From: Catenulispora pinistramenti
GTDB taxonomy: Bacteria; Actinomycetota; Actinomycetes; Streptomycetales; Catenulisporaceae
Reading direction: 5' to 3'
Length of the DNA stretch: 35,127 nt
NCBI RefSeq assembly: GCF_018274385.1
Contig: NZ_JAAFYZ010000099.1
Span: 1-35,127 of the forward strand
The notes below the pieces were generated by a model. That model did not search any database, was not told the origin of the DNA, and saw only the letters and a program-made list of their open reading frames with translations. Made by a program: the position numbers and the translations under genes. Position 1 is the first letter of the stretch. The number at the start of each line of letters is the position of its first letter. Below are positions 10,879-19,719 of the stretch, in pieces.

Positions 10879-10983
10879 TGGGGCGGGGGGTGCGGCAGTC
10901 GTCAGACTGGACGGCGAACCTGGTAGGGCTGGGACTGCATCTTGGGATGTAGGGCGGGTGCATAGCGGGATGGAGGCGGGACG

Positions 10984-11472
10984 GTGTCGCTATGCTCCTG
11001 GTGCATGGCCGACCTCGTAATCGCCTCGATGGAACCCGCTGATTCCGGCGAGGTTCTGACCCTGCAAAGGGCCGCGTACGTCACCGAGGCGCAGTTGTAC
11101 GACGACTGGTCGTTCCCCGCCCTGATCCAGAGCCACCAGGAACTCCAAGCGGAGCTGGCGCAGTCGTTCGCGCTGAAGGCCGTCCGCGACGGCCGCATCA
11201 TCGGCGCCGTCCGAGCCCGCCGGGACGGGGCCGTGTGGCGCATCTGGCGGCTGACGGTCGCCCCCGACGCGCAGGGGCTGGGGATCGGGACGCGGTTGCT
11301 GGCCGAGGTGGAGCGGCGGGCACCGGCCGGTGTCGAGCGGTTCGCGCTGTTCACCGGGCATCTCAGTGTGGAGAACATTCGGCTCTATGAGCGGCTGGGG
11401 TATCGGGAGAGCCGGCGGGAGATGCTGAAGCCGGGGACCGAGCTCGTTCATCTGGAGAAGGCTGCCGGGTGA
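10984..11472 (+). CDS. GNAT-family N-acetyltransferase
   Basis: Acetyl-CoA dependent acetyltransferase of 162 aa. The fold's acetyl-CoA binding motif A is clear: IWRLTVAPDAQGLGIGTRLLAEVE, and motif B has the VENIRLYERLGY segment typical of the family's C-terminus. The GTG at 10984 is taken as start because GGAGG lies 7 nt upstream; an ATG at 11005 has no ribosome site. The gene is divergent from the ABC operon and convergent with the caspase gene (29 bp gap). Substrate cannot be predicted. Confidence 0.88.
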   Translation: MSLCSWCMADLVIASMEPADSGEVLTLQRAAYVTEAQLYDDWSFPALIQSHQELQAELAQSFALKAVRDGRIIGAVRARRDGAVWRIWRLTVAPDAQGLGIGTRLLAEVERRAPAGVERFALFTGHLSVENIRLYERLGYRESRREMLKPGTELVHLEKAAG

Positions 11473-11501
11473 GGGAGGTGCGGTGAAAGACGGCAGCGGT
11501 G

Positions 11502-13304
11502 TCACGCATTGCTCGCCGGCAGTCCCCATAGCCCTATGGTCGCGTCTATGCTGCCGCTGGCCAGTATTGATCCATCGGAGGAAAACGCCAACGAGTGGAT
11601 TGCGCCTTTGTGACCGGTGAGAGGCTGGCCGACCGGCTGCCCGGTGCGCGGATTCCACAGCCTGATCGTCTTCCCGGTACCAGCCGTGGCCAGCAGTGCT
11701 CCATCAGGCGAGAACGCTATCGCGCAGGTGTGCTCTTTGTAGCCGGGGAAACGATTGCTCACGGGTCGTCCGGTACGCGGATCCCACATGCGCGGGCCTT
11801 CGCCGTAGCCGCCGGCGTTGACAAGCAGTGATCCGTCTGGGGAGAACGCCAACCCGTTACTCCCCATTTCGATGCCCGCCAACGGTTCACCAACCGGCTT
11901 GCCCGTGCGTGGATCCCAGAGTCGCACGGTTTTGTCGGTACTGGCCGTGGCCAACAGTGTCCCGTCCGGGGAGAATGCCAGCGCGATCACATATTTGGTG
12001 TGACCAGTAAGGGGCTCTCCGACAGGTTCCCGGGTGTGGGGGTTCCATAGCCGCACGGTCTTGGCACGTCCTCCTGCCGCGAGGAGTGATCCATCTGGAG
12101 AGAACGCCAAGGCGAAGACCACTCCGGTGCGGCCACCCAATGTTTGGTGGCTGCGGAGAAGGTGCGGGAATTGAAGAGATCGGGGGCCGTCGGGGCGCCA
12201 CAGATAAACCTTGCGGTCGAAACCGCCCTCCGCCAGCAGCGCCCCGTCCGGCGAGAATGCCAATGCCTGGACGGAACGGGCGGAAGCGATTGCGGAGCCT
12301 GTCTCTTGCCGGGTCTGTGGGTTCCACAGCTGTACCGAGCCGCCTTTGCCAGCACTGGCGAGTAGCGAGCCATCGGGCGAGAAGGCCACCGCTCGGACGG
12401 GGTGGCGGCAACTGAGCATCCACGTCCAGGTTGGCGGCATCCTTGTCTGCTGGGGAGCCGGCTTGGGCTGTGGCCGGTCGACCCGGACGCCTAGAGGGCT
12501 TCGGGTCAGGAACACCTCTCCTTCTCCGCCATAGAGCCACTGCTGAGGGGTTTGAGCCTCGCCGGCTTCCCGCACCTTGGCGTAGGCATAGGCGTAGGCC
12601 TCGCTCACGGAGACGAACCCGTCGCCGTCCTTATCCGCCTTGCCGGTGCGCAGCCCGTCGACCAGAGCAGAGGTGAACACTGATCCCTGGACCGGCAGAT
12701 CGCCGCCGCCGGATCGGGTTCCGGACGGGTTGAGCGGCTCTCCCTCGAAGGAATACTCAGTCGCCCGTGATGCGGTCAGCACTACCCGGCCACGACCATG
12801 CTCAACACCGAAGTGGCGATCGAGCGTGATGTCTTCGGACCCTTTGCCTCCTTTGACGCGGGCAAAGGCGCCGCTGAAACAGCAGTCGAGGATCAGTATC
12901 TGCCGGCGGGCCCGGCAGTCGTCCAAGCGCTCTAACAACCACTGCGCATCCAGGCTGGTGGAGGGCAGTCGGGCCTTGTTCGTATCCGTTGCCGCGAAAT
13001 ACAGCCTGCGCCGAGCATCGAGCAGACCATGGCAGGACAGGTAGACCACTACTACCTCTCCCGGGCCTCGCCCGGAAAGGAAATCATCGACGGCGATGCG
13101 CAGGGCGTGCACCTCGGGGTCCACCAGCGTGGTCACCCCGAATCCGCCGAGGGACGGAGCGCCGAGGACCTCGGCCAGGTCGGCGGCATCCTGCGCCGGG
13201 GCGCGCAGTCGGGCCAATTCCGGGTCGCGGTACACCCCGGTCGCGATCAACAGGGCCGAGCGGTGTTGATCGGGGAGTTCAGGCGCCGGGCGCGTGCCGG
13301 TCAA
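11502..13304 (-). CDS. Caspase-family (C14) peptidase fused to a seven-repeat WD40 propeller
   Basis: Predicted effector protease of 600 aa. Residues 15-275 form the caspase/metacaspase-like domain with catalytic His92 in VVYLSCHGLLDA and Cys142 in ILDCCFSGAF. An EF-hand-like calcium loop, DKDGDGFVSVSE (224-235), lies in this domain and might gate activity, as calcium does for many metacaspases. A Pro-rich linker (about 277-292) leads to seven WD40 repeats, each with an AFSPDGxLLA strand and an RLWNPRTG-like end, enough for one complete propeller, probably the target- or partner-sensing part. The start is a TTG at 13304 with GAGG 6 nt upstream. The first 26 bp overlap the EACC1 gene, so the two are translationally coupled. 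Related proteins are viewed as immunity or programmed-death effectors of multicellular bacteria; that role is inferred. Confidence 0.9.
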   Translation of the reverse strand: MTGTRPAPELPDQHRSALLIATGVYRDPELARLRAPAQDAADLAEVLGAPSLGGFGVTTLVDPEVHALRIAVDDFLSGRGPGEVVVVYLSCHGLLDARRRLYFAATDTNKARLPSTSLDAQWLLERLDDCRARRQILILDCCFSGAFARVKGGKGSEDITLDRHFGVEHGRGRVVLTASRATEYSFEGEPLNPSGTRSGGGDLPVQGSVFTSALVDGLRTGKADKDGDGFVSVSEAYAYAYAKVREAGEAQTPQQWLYGGEGEVFLTRSPLGVRVDRPQPKPAPQQTRMPPTWTWMLSCRHPVRAVAFSPDGSLLASAGKGGSVQLWNPQTRQETGSAIASARSVQALAFSPDGALLAEGGFDRKVYLWRPDGPRSLQFPHLLRSHQTLGGRTGVVFALAFSPDGSLLAAGGRAKTVRLWNPHTREPVGEPLTGHTKYVIALAFSPDGTLLATASTDKTVRLWDPRTGKPVGEPLAGIEMGSNGLAFSPDGSLLVNAGGYGEGPRMWDPRTGRPVSNRFPGYKEHTCAIAFSPDGALLATAGTGKTIRLWNPRTGQPVGQPLTGHKGAIHSLAFSSDGSILASGSIDATIGLWGLPASNA

Positions 13305-13650
13305 GCCAGGCCTCGATGATCCGGTTCTGCTGTTCCCTGCTGGCCCCGGTGAGCTTCAGCACGTCTCCGTCGAGTGACACCTCCACCGATCGGCCGGTGC
13401 GGGTCACCCATTCCCGCAATGTCCCCAGCACGGCGCGCACCAGCTCGGTACCGGGTAGCTTGACCAGCAGCGATCCGCCTGTGGCGCCGTCGCCCTTCGC
13501 GCCGGCGACCTGGTTCTCCTCGGCTTCGACCGAGATCTCGTCCAGGTCCGCGAGTTCCTGCCAGAGGCCGGAGGCCCACGGCGCGGCATCATCAGCCTCC
13601 TCATCTGAGGACGTCAACACCATCACCCGCAGTCGCACGCTCGACCCCAT
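13279..13650 (-). CDS. EACC1-like effector-associated constant component
   Basis: Small soluble protein of 123 aa encoded just upstream of, and overlapping, the caspase-WD40 gene. It begins with a beta strand (VRLRVMVLTS), has an acidic helix region, a GAKGDGATGGSLLV turn, a helix with LREWVTRTGR and the strand pair SVEVSLDGDVLKLTG, then a C-terminal helix QQNRIIEAWLDRH. This layout matches the EACC1 domain described by computational work as the constant partner of varied effectors (caspases, trypsins, TIRs) in actinobacterial conflict systems. The assignment comes from layout and neighbourhood rather than a strong motif. A TAGACT hexamer at 13686-13691 (minus) may be its -10 element, giving a leader of roughly 28 nt. 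Confidence 0.65.
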   Translation of the reverse strand: MGSSVRLRVMVLTSSDEEADDAAPWASGLWQELADLDEISVEAEENQVAGAKGDGATGGSLLVKLPGTELVRAVLGTLREWVTRTGRSVEVSLDGDVLKLTGASREQQNRIIEAWLDRHAPGA

Positions 13651-13717
13651 TCGCCCAGGACCTGCTCCCTCGTCGGACGCTGCCGAGTCTAGCCGGGCCG
13701 GGCTCTACGGTGCGGGC

Positions 13718-14500
13718 TCAGCGCACGGGATACCCAGCCCCGCGCAGCGACTCCTTGACCTGGCCGATCGTCACATCCCCGAAGTGGAACACCGAGGCCG
13801 CCAGCACCGCATCCGCCCCGGCCGCGATCGCCGGCGCGAAGTGCCCGGTGGCGCCGGCGCCGCCCGAGGCGATCAGCGGCACCTGCACCGCGGCCCGCAC
13901 CGCCGCCAGCATCTCCAGGTCAAAGCCCTGCTTCAGCCCGTCGGCGTCGATCGAGTTCAGCAGGATCTCCCCCGCGCCGAGCTCCGCCGCGCGCGCCGCC
14001 CACCGCACCGCGTCGATGCCGGTGGAGCTCCGACCGCCGTGGGTGGTGACCTCGTAGCCGGACTCGGTGCCCACGCCCTCCGGGCACCGCCGCGCGTCCA
14101 CCGACAGCACCAGCACCTGGTTGCCGAAGCGGTCGGCGATCTCGGCGATCAGCTCCGGGCGCGTCACCGCCGCCGTGTTCACGCCGACCTTGTCCGCCCC
14201 GGCGCGCAGCAGCCGGTCCACGTCCTGCACGGTCCGGACGCCGCCGCCGACGGTCAGCGGGATGAAGACCTGGTCCGCGGTGCGGCTGACCACGTCGTAG
14301 ACGGTCTCGCGGGCGTCCGATGACGCGGTGACGTCCAGGAACGTCAGCTCATCGGCGCCGGCCGCGTCGTAGGCCCGGGCGAGTTCCACGGGGTCGCCGG
14401 CGTCCCGCAGGTTCTCGAAGTTGACGCCCTTCACCACTCGCCCGGCGTTGACGTCCAGGCAGGGGATCACGCGGACGGCCAAGCCGGTGGCGGTGCTCAC
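13718..14500 (-). CDS. hisF: Imidazole glycerol phosphate synthase, cyclase subunit HisF
   Basis: Cyclase subunit (260 aa) that joins ammonia from HisH with PRFAR to give imidazole glycerol phosphate and AICAR, in the cytoplasm. It is a TIM barrel with the two catalytic aspartates in [15 protein letters not shown] (Asp16) and VLSVDARR (Asp135), and phosphate-binding loops [10 protein letters not shown] and [13 protein letters not shown]. The GTG start has GGAG 6 nt upstream. It is the last gene of the his operon; 67 bp separate it from the EACC1 gene start on the same strand. Confidence 0.97.
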   Translation of the reverse strand: MSTATGLAVRVIPCLDVNAGRVVKGVNFENLRDAGDPVELARAYDAAGADELTFLDVTASSDARETVYDVVSRTADQVFIPLTVGGGVRTVQDVDRLLRAGADKVGVNTAAVTRPELIAEIADRFGNQVLVLSVDARRCPEGVGTESGYEVTTHGGRSSTGIDAVRWAARAAELGAGEILLNSIDADGLKQGFDLEMLAAVRAAVQVPLIASGGAGATGHFAPAIAAGADAVLAASVFHFGDVTIGQVKESLRGAGYPVR

Positions 14501-14526
14501 TTGCTGCTCCTTCGCAGGGTTCGGAT

Positions 14527-14946
14527 TCAGGCGGAGCCGGAGCCGGACTCGGCGTCAGCCAGATCCCGGTAGGCATCCAGCTCCACCTCGACCAGCATCC
14601 CGGGATCGATCAGCCCCGAAACCACCAGCGCGGTGGCCGCCGGGCGGCACTCGGCGAACACCTCGCCGTGCGCCCGGCCGACCTCGGCGATGTCGCGGGA
14701 GTGGACCACGAACCAGCGGGTGCGGACCACGTCGTGCAGGCCGAAGCCGGCTTCCTCCAGGGCCTTGCGGGCGATGTCCAGCGCGACCTTCATCTGGGTG
14801 TAGGGGTCGCCGTTGCCCTGCACCCTGCCGTCGACGGTGGCGGTGCAGCCGGCCACCCAGGCGTGAGGGCCGGCGACGACTACGCGGGAGTAGCCGTAGT
14901 CGTGTTCCCATTGCCCGTCGGACCCGATTCGCTGGACGCTGCTCAT
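14527..14946 (-). CDS. RidA-family (YjgF/YER057c/UK114) protein
   Basis: Protein of 139 aa with the RidA fold: [19 protein letters not shown], a central helix [26 protein letters not shown] and the closing [18 protein letters not shown]-like strand. RidA enzymes hydrolyse reactive enamines/imines; other subgroups have unknown roles. The gene sits 3 bp after the stop-proximal end of its upstream partner priA and 26 bp before hisF, so it is expressed with histidine biosynthesis. The conserved Arg of active RidA (about residue 105) is not obvious in [11 protein letters not shown]-type context other than Arg of ECRP, which occupies the usual place. Confidence 0.88.
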   Translation of the reverse strand: MSSVQRIGSDGQWEHDYGYSRVVVAGPHAWVAGCTATVDGRVQGNGDPYTQMKVALDIARKALEEAGFGLHDVVRTRWFVVHSRDIAEVGRAHGEVFAECRPAATALVVSGLIDPGMLVEVELDAYRDLADAESGSGSA

Positions 14947-14949
14947 GTG

Positions 14950-15681
14950 TCACGCGCTCCTGGTGAGTTCGAGGGCTTCTTCAAGCGTGAACGCGCCCGC
15001 GTAGAGCGCCTTGCCGACGATAGCGCCCTCGACCCCGATCGGCACCAACGCGGCAAGCGTTTGCAAGTCAGCCAGCGAAGACACGCCACCGGAGGCGACG
15101 ACCGGCTTGTCGGTGGCCGCGCAGACGTCGCGCAGCAGGTCCAGGTTGGGGCCGGTCAGGGTGCCGTCGCGGTTGACGTCGGTGACGACGTAGCGGGCGC
15201 AGCCGTCGGCGTCCAGGCGCTGGAGGACCTCGAAGAGCTGGCCGCCCTCCTGGGTCCAGCCGCGCGCGGACAGGGTGGTGCCGCGGACGTCCAGGCCGAC
15301 CGCGATCTTGTCGCCGTGCTCGGCGATGGCTTCGCGGACCCACTCCGGGCGCTCCAGAGCCGCGGTGCCGAGGTTGACGCGGGCGCAGCCGGTGGCCAGT
15401 GCGCGCTTGAGGGAGACGCTGTCGCGGATGCCGCCGGACAGCTCCACCTTGACGTCCACCGAGCCGGTGACGACGGCCAGCAGGTCGGCGTTGGTGCCGC
15501 GGCCGAAGGCGGCGTCCAGGTCCACCAGGTGGATCCACTCCGCACCGGCCTGCTGCCAGGCCAGGGCGGCGGCGAGCGGGTCGCCGTAGGAGGTCTCGGA
15601 GCCGGCGGCGCCCTGCACGAGCCGGACGGCCTGGCCGTCGGCGACGTCGACGGCGGGCAGGAGTTCGAGGTAGCCGGGCAT
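14950..15681 (-). CDS. priA: Phosphoribosyl isomerase A (HisA/TrpF bifunctional type)
   Basis: Isomerase of 243 aa acting on ProFAR in histidine synthesis and, in actinobacteria, usually also on phosphoribosylanthranilate in tryptophan synthesis because trpF is absent. Catalytic aspartates are Asp12 in [15 protein letters not shown] and Asp172 in [15 protein letters not shown]. The phosphate loops VELSGGIRD and [11 protein letters not shown] are intact. The ATG at 15681 is chosen over the long open upstream frame because AAAGGA lies 8 nt before it and it aligns with family starts. Bifunctionality is inferred from the lineage and the PriA-like active site. Confidence 0.95.
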   Translation of the reverse strand: MPGYLELLPAVDVADGQAVRLVQGAAGSETSYGDPLAAALAWQQAGAEWIHLVDLDAAFGRGTNADLLAVVTGSVDVKVELSGGIRDSVSLKRALATGCARVNLGTAALERPEWVREAIAEHGDKIAVGLDVRGTTLSARGWTQEGGQLFEVLQRLDADGCARYVVTDVNRDGTLTGPNLDLLRDVCAATDKPVVASGGVSSLADLQTLAALVPIGVEGAIVGKALYAGAFTLEEALELTRSA

Positions 15682-15740
15682 CGCTGGAATCCTTTGCTGG
15701 GTAAGGAGGCTGGGTACGGAACGAGAGGGAGGAAAGGCGG

Positions 15741-16379
15741 CTAGGACAGCTGCGCGAGCCAGTTCCGCAGCACCTGCGCACCGGCGTCGCCGGACTTCTC
15801 CGGATGGAACTGCGTCGCCGACAGCGGCCCGTTCTCCACCGCGGCGACGAACGGCTCCCCGTGGGTCGCCCAAGTCACCAACGGTGCCGCCATCCGTCCA
15901 GTGTCCGTCAGCTCCCACTTGCGCACGCCGTAGGAGTGCACGAAGTAGAACCGCGTGTCGGCGTCGAGTCCGGCGAACAGCTTCGAGCCCTCGGCGACAT
16001 CCAGTGTGTTCCAGCCCATGTGCGGGATGATCGGCGCGTCCAGCCGCTCGACGGTGCCCGGCCATTGGTCGCAGCCGGCGGTCTGGACTCCGTGCTCCAC
16101 CCCGCGTTCGAACAGGATCTGCATGCCGACGCAGATCCCCAGCACCGGCCGGGCCCCGGCGAGCCGGCGGCCGATGATCCGGTCGCCGTTCACCGCCTTG
16201 AGCCCGGCCATGCACGCCGCGTAGGCCCCCACCCCGGGCACGAACAAGCCGTCGGCGTTCAGCGCGGTGTCAGCGTCGGAGGTGACGGTGACCTGCGCCC
16301 CGGCGCGCTCCAGGGCGCGCTCGGCCGAGCGGATGTTGCCGGAGCCGTAGTCCAGGACCACGACGGAGGGCTTGCTCAC
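15741..16379 (-). CDS. hisH: Imidazole glycerol phosphate synthase, glutaminase subunit HisH
   Basis: Class I glutamine amidotransferase (212 aa) supplying ammonia to HisF. The triad is visible: Cys83 in [12 protein letters not shown], His192 and Glu194 in [10 protein letters not shown]. The oxyanion loop PGVGAY is present. The start is GTG at 16379 ([17 protein letters not shown]), overlapping the stop of the small membrane-protein gene as GTGA; a longer frame upstream lies within that gene. Confidence 0.96.
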   Translation of the reverse strand: MSKPSVVVLDYGSGNIRSAERALERAGAQVTVTSDADTALNADGLFVPGVGAYAACMAGLKAVNGDRIIGRRLAGARPVLGICVGMQILFERGVEHGVQTAGCDQWPGTVERLDAPIIPHMGWNTLDVAEGSKLFAGLDADTRFYFVHSYGVRKWELTDTGRMAAPLVTWATHGEPFVAAVENGPLSATQFHPEKSGDAGAQVLRNWLAQLS

Positions 16380-16546
16380 CAGCGCATCATCCCGCCGCCG
16401 ATCGCCATGGCCGCGCACAGCACGAGCATCAGCGACATGGCGCGCATGCTGTTACTGCCGGAGCCCTGCCGGAACAGCGAGAAGGCCCCGCCGAGGAGGA
16501 AAAGGCCGAGGAACACCAGTCCTGCGGCCGCGTAACTGCCGGTCAT
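16376..16546 (-). CDS. Small two-helix membrane protein within the his operon
   Basis: A 56-aa frame between hisB and hisH. It starts at the ATG at 16546, 2 bp after the hisB stop, and its TGA overlaps the hisH GTG. The product has one hydrophobic helix near residues 7-24 ([19 protein letters not shown]), a short polar loop ([10 protein letters not shown]) and a second helix ([18 protein letters not shown]) ending in RW. Tight coupling on both sides and normal codon use support a real gene. Function is unknown; I recall small hypothetical membrane proteins at this place in other actinomycete his operons. Confidence 0.72.
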   Translation of the reverse strand: MTGSYAAAGLVFLGLFLLGGAFSLFRQGSGSNSMRAMSLMLVLCAAMAIGGGMMRW

Positions 16547-16548
16547 CT

Positions 16549-17139
16549 CTAAAGGACACCCTTCGTGCTCGGAATACCGTTCACTCTAGGGTCCGCCGTG
16601 CAGGCCTCTCGCAGCGCCCTGGCCAGGGCCTTGAACTGGGCCTCCACCACGTGGTGCGCGATGCGGCCGTAGGGGACGCGGATGTGCAGGCAGATCTGCG
16701 CCTGCGCCACGAACGACTCGAAGATGTGCCGGGTCAGCTCGGTGTCGTAGTCCCCGATCATCGGCGCCAGGCCCTCGGGCATCTCGTGCACCAGGTAGGG
16801 CCGGCCGGACAGGTCCACGACCACCTCGGCCAGGGTCTCGTCCAGCGGCACCCGGGCGTCGGCGAACCGGCGCAGCCCGGCCTTGGTGCCCAGCGCCTCC
16901 CGGAAGGCGGCGCCGAGCGCCAGCGAGGTGTCCTCGACCGTGTGGTGGCCGTCGATGTGCAGGTCGCCCTCGGTCTTCACGGTGAGGTCGAACAGGCCGT
17001 GCTTGGCCAGCTGGTGCAGCATGTGGTCGAAGAAGCCGACGCCGGTGGAGATCTCGGCCTCGCCGGTGCCGTCCAGGTCGATCTCCACCAGGACGCCGGT
17101 CTCCCCGGTCGTCCGCTCCACCCTGCCCACGCGGCTCAC
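16549..17139 (-). CDS. hisB: Imidazoleglycerol-phosphate dehydratase HisB
   Basis: Monofunctional dehydratase (196 aa) converting imidazole glycerol phosphate to imidazole acetol phosphate with Mn ions. It has the metal-binding motifs [26 protein letters not shown] and [18 protein letters not shown], and the family's near C-terminal PSTKG. The GTG start overlaps the hisC stop as GTGA. Confidence 0.97.
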   Translation of the reverse strand: MSRVGRVERTTGETGVLVEIDLDGTGEAEISTGVGFFDHMLHQLAKHGLFDLTVKTEGDLHIDGHHTVEDTSLALGAAFREALGTKAGLRRFADARVPLDETLAEVVVDLSGRPYLVHEMPEGLAPMIGDYDTELTRHIFESFVAQAQICLHIRVPYGRIAHHVVEAQFKALARALREACTADPRVNGIPSTKGVL

Positions 17140-18257
17140 GATTCTCCATCCAACACGGCAAGACTCTCCTTCAAGGCGTCCAGGAACGCCGTCGTCTCAG
17201 ACTCGGTCCCGGCGGTGACCCGCAGCATGCCGGGGATGCCCACGTCGCGGATCAGGACGCCGTGGTCCAGGACCCGCTGCCACAACGCCTTCTGATCGCC
17301 GCCGGGGACGCCGAAGAACACGAAGTTGGCGTCGGAGGGGACCACGTGCAGGCCCAGGGCGGTGAGCTCCCCGACGATGCGGTCACGCTGGGCCTTCACC
17401 GCGTCCACGGTGCCCAGCAGCGCGGTGACGTGCTTCAGCGCGGTGCGGGCGGCGGCCTGGGTCAGCGCCGACAGGTGATACGGCAGCCGCACCAGCAGCA
17501 GAGCGTCGATCACCGCGGGGTCGGCGGCGAGGTAGCCGACGCGCGCGCCGGCCATCGCGAAGGCCTTCGACATGGTGCGGGTGACGATCAGCCGGCCTGG
17601 CTTCCCATCGGGCACAGCCTCGGGAAGCAGCGTCAGCGCCGAAGGCGTCCCGGGGCGCGCGAACTCGAAGTACGCCTCGTCGACGACCACCATCGCGCCG
17701 ACCCCGTCGGCCGCCTTGACCACGGCGCGGATCACGTCCAGATCCATCGCGGTGCCGGTCGGGTTGTTCGGCGAGGTCAGGAACACGATGTCGGGCTGGT
17801 GCCGCTCGATCGCCGCGACCGCCTTGGCGGCGTCGAGCGTGTAGTCGCCCTCGCGCAGGCCGGAGATCCACTCGGTGGCGGTCGCCAGGGCGATCAGCCG
17901 GTGCATCGAGTAGGAGGGCTCGAAGCCGATGGCGCTGCGGCCGGGGCCGCCGAAGACCTGGAGGATCTGTTGCAGGATCTCGTTGGAGCCGTTGGCGGCC
18001 CAGACGTTGCCGACAGTCAGCCCGTGGCCGAGGTAGTCGGCCAGGTCCTTGCGCAGGTCGGTGGCGTCGCGGTCGGGGTAGCGGTTGAGCGTGGTCGCCG
18101 CCTCGGTGACCGCCCGGGCCAGATCGGCCACCAGCTCCGGCGGCGGACCGTAGGGGTTCTCGTTGGTGTTGAGCGGATAGGGGACGTCGATCTGCGGGGC
18201 GCCGTACGGCGTCAGCTCCCGCAGATCGTCGCGGATCGGCAGGTCGCGGTAGTCCAC
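17136..18257 (-). CDS. hisC: Histidinol-phosphate aminotransferase HisC
   Basis: PLP-dependent class I/II aminotransferase (373 aa) that converts imidazole acetol phosphate to histidinol phosphate using glutamate. Key elements: [11 protein letters not shown] near the start, [29 protein letters not shown] and the PLP lysine Lys231 in [18 protein letters not shown]. The GTG at 18257, 2 bp after the hisD stop, fits the family N-terminus; the much longer open frame upstream is an out-of-frame reading of hisD. Confidence 0.96.
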   Translation of the reverse strand: MDYRDLPIRDDLRELTPYGAPQIDVPYPLNTNENPYGPPPELVADLARAVTEAATTLNRYPDRDATDLRKDLADYLGHGLTVGNVWAANGSNEILQQILQVFGGPGRSAIGFEPSYSMHRLIALATATEWISGLREGDYTLDAAKAVAAIERHQPDIVFLTSPNNPTGTAMDLDVIRAVVKAADGVGAMVVVDEAYFEFARPGTPSALTLLPEAVPDGKPGRLIVTRTMSKAFAMAGARVGYLAADPAVIDALLLVRLPYHLSALTQAAARTALKHVTALLGTVDAVKAQRDRIVGELTALGLHVVPSDANFVFFGVPGGDQKALWQRVLDHGVLIRDVGIPGMLRVTAGTESETTAFLDALKESLAVLDGES

Positions 18258-18259
18258 AC

Positions 18260-19633
18260 TCAGCCCCGATCCTCGAAGCGGGCCGTCACGGCCTCGCCGT
18301 GGGCCGGCAGGTCTTCGGCGTTGGCCAGGGCCACGACCAGGTCGGAAGCCTCGGCCAGCGCTTCGCGGGTGTAGTCGACGACGTGGACGCCGCGCAGGAA
18401 GCTCTGCACCGACAGCCCCGAGCTGTGGCAGGCGCAACCGCCGGTCGGCAGGACGTGGTTGGAGCCGGCCAGGTAGTCGCCGAGGCTGACCGGGGCGAAG
18501 GAGCCGACGAACACGGCGCCGGCGTTGCGCACCTTGGCGGCGTCGGCGGCGGCATCGCGGGTCTGGATCTCCAGGTGCTCGGCGGCGTAGCCGTTGGCCA
18601 CGATCAGCGCCGCGGCGATGTCGTCGACCAGCACGATCGCCGACTGCCGGCCGCCCAGGGACTCGCGGATGCGCTCGGCGTGCTTGGTCGCGGCGACCCG
18701 GGTCTCCAGCTCCGGCACGACCGCCTCGGCCAGCGGCTCCGAGTCGGTGACCAGCACCGCGGCCGCCAGCGGGTCGTGCTCGGCCTGGCTGATCAGGTCG
18801 GCGGCGACCAGGCCCGGGTCGGCGGTGGCGTCGGCGACCACCATGATCTCGGTCGGGCCGGCTTCGGCGTCGATGCCGATGACGCCCTTCAGCAGGCGCT
18901 TGGCCGCCGCGACGTAGATGTTGCCGGGACCGGTGACCAGGTCCGCGCGCCGGCAGCCGGTCTCGCCGGCCTGGCCCTGGTCTTGGTCTTGGTCCTGGTC
19001 CTGGTCTTGGTCCTGACCCTGGTACCCGTAGGCGAACATCGCCACGGCCTGCGCGCCGCCGGCGGCGTAGACCTCGTCCACGCCGAGCAGTGCGCACGCG
19101 GCCAGGATCGTGGGGTGCGGCAGCCCGCCGAACTCCTTCTGCGGCGGCGAGGCCACGGCCAGCGAGCCGACCCCGGCCTCCTGCGCCGGGACCACGTTCA
19201 TCACAACGGATGACGGATACACGGCCCGGCCGCCCGGCACGTAGAGCCCGACCCGGTCCACCGGCACCCAGCGCTCGGTGACGGTGCCGCCCGCGACGAC
19301 CTGCGTCGTCCGCTCCTCGCGGCGCTGGTCGCGGTGCACCTTGCGGGCCCGGCGGATCGACTCCTGCAACGCGGCCCGCACCTGCGGGTCCAGCCGCTCC
19401 AGCGCCTCGGCCAGGGCCGAGGAGGGAACCCGGACCCGGGCCAGCTCGACCCCGTCGAACTTCGCCGCGTAGTCGATCAACGCCGCCTCGCCGCGATGGT
19501 GCACGTCCTCGACGATCGGGCGGACGACGGCCAGCGCGGCCTCGACGTCCAGCTCGGCCCTGGGCACCAGGACGCGGGGATCGGCCTGGGAGGTGTCCAG
19601 AGCGCGACCGCGCAGGTCGATTCGAGTGATCAC
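18260..19633 (-). CDS. hisD: Histidinol dehydrogenase HisD with a Gln-Asp repeat insertion
   Basis: Zinc enzyme (457 aa) oxidising histidinol to histidine in two NAD-dependent steps, first gene of the operon. Family blocks: [52 protein letters not shown], the zinc/active-site ISQAEHDP (Gln283, His286) and GSNHVLPT near the C-terminus. Between AYG (203) and VTGPGN (about 233) relatives have roughly ten residues, whereas here about 28 are present, including six consecutive Gln-Asp pairs (207-218). The enzyme's catalytic residues are intact, so it is presumably active. The start is GTG at 19633 with a TAGAAT -10 hexamer 6 nt before it and no ribosome site, suggesting a leaderless operon mRNA. 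Confidence 0.96.
   Translation of the reverse strand: MITRIDLRGRALDTSQADPRVLVPRAELDVEAALAVVRPIVEDVHHRGEAALIDYAAKFDGVELARVRVPSSALAEALERLDPQVRAALQESIRRARKVHRDQRREERTTQVVAGGTVTERWVPVDRVGLYVPGGRAVYPSSVVMNVVPAQEAGVGSLAVASPPQKEFGGLPHPTILAACALLGVDEVYAAGGAQAVAMFAYGYQGQDQDQDQDQDQDQGQAGETGCRRADLVTGPGNIYVAAAKRLLKGVIGIDAEAGPTEIMVVADATADPGLVAADLISQAEHDPLAAAVLVTDSEPLAEAVVPELETRVAATKHAERIRESLGGRQSAIVLVDDIAAALIVANGYAAEHLEIQTRDAAADAAKVRNAGAVFVGSFAPVSLGDYLAGSNHVLPTGGCACHSSGLSVQSFLRGVHVVDYTREALAEASDLVVALANAEDLPAHGEAVTARFEDRG
18977..19012. repeat. In-gene hexamer array in hisD (CARGAC on the coding strand)
   Basis: Six contiguous hexamers, read on the plus strand as YTGGTC, with decayed units on both sides to about 18971 and 19018. 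They encode the Gln-Asp run. Synonymous CAG/CAA changes among units show that the tract has been there for some time. Confidence 0.92.
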
Positions 19634-19639
19634 GTACCG

Positions 19640-19645
19640 ATTCTA
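19640..19645 (-). promoter_or_regulatory. -10 element TAGAAT of the his operon
   Basis: Minus-strand TAGAAT ends 6 nt before the hisD GTG. The opposite gene has its own element at 19708-19713, so the 86-bp divergent interval holds two leaderless-type promoters. No convincing -35 boxes are seen. Confidence 0.55.
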
Positions 19646-19707
19646 GTTCGGTGCCGAACGCCCCACCGGCGCGTCCGCAGAGTGGGCACGCCGTGCCGGG
19701 CAGCGAC

Positions 19708-19713
19708 TAGATT
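19708..19713 (+). promoter_or_regulatory. -10 element TAGATT of the LON-domain gene
   Basis: TAGATT ends 6 nt before the GTG at 19720, and no Shine-Dalgarno sequence is present. Confidence 0.55.
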
Positions 19714-19719
19714 GGGTTC

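Noticed and set aside
13681-13712. Possible terminator between hisF and EACC1
   Set aside because: The inverted repeat around AGCCGGGCCGGGCT gives only a 4-bp stem and no U-tract.
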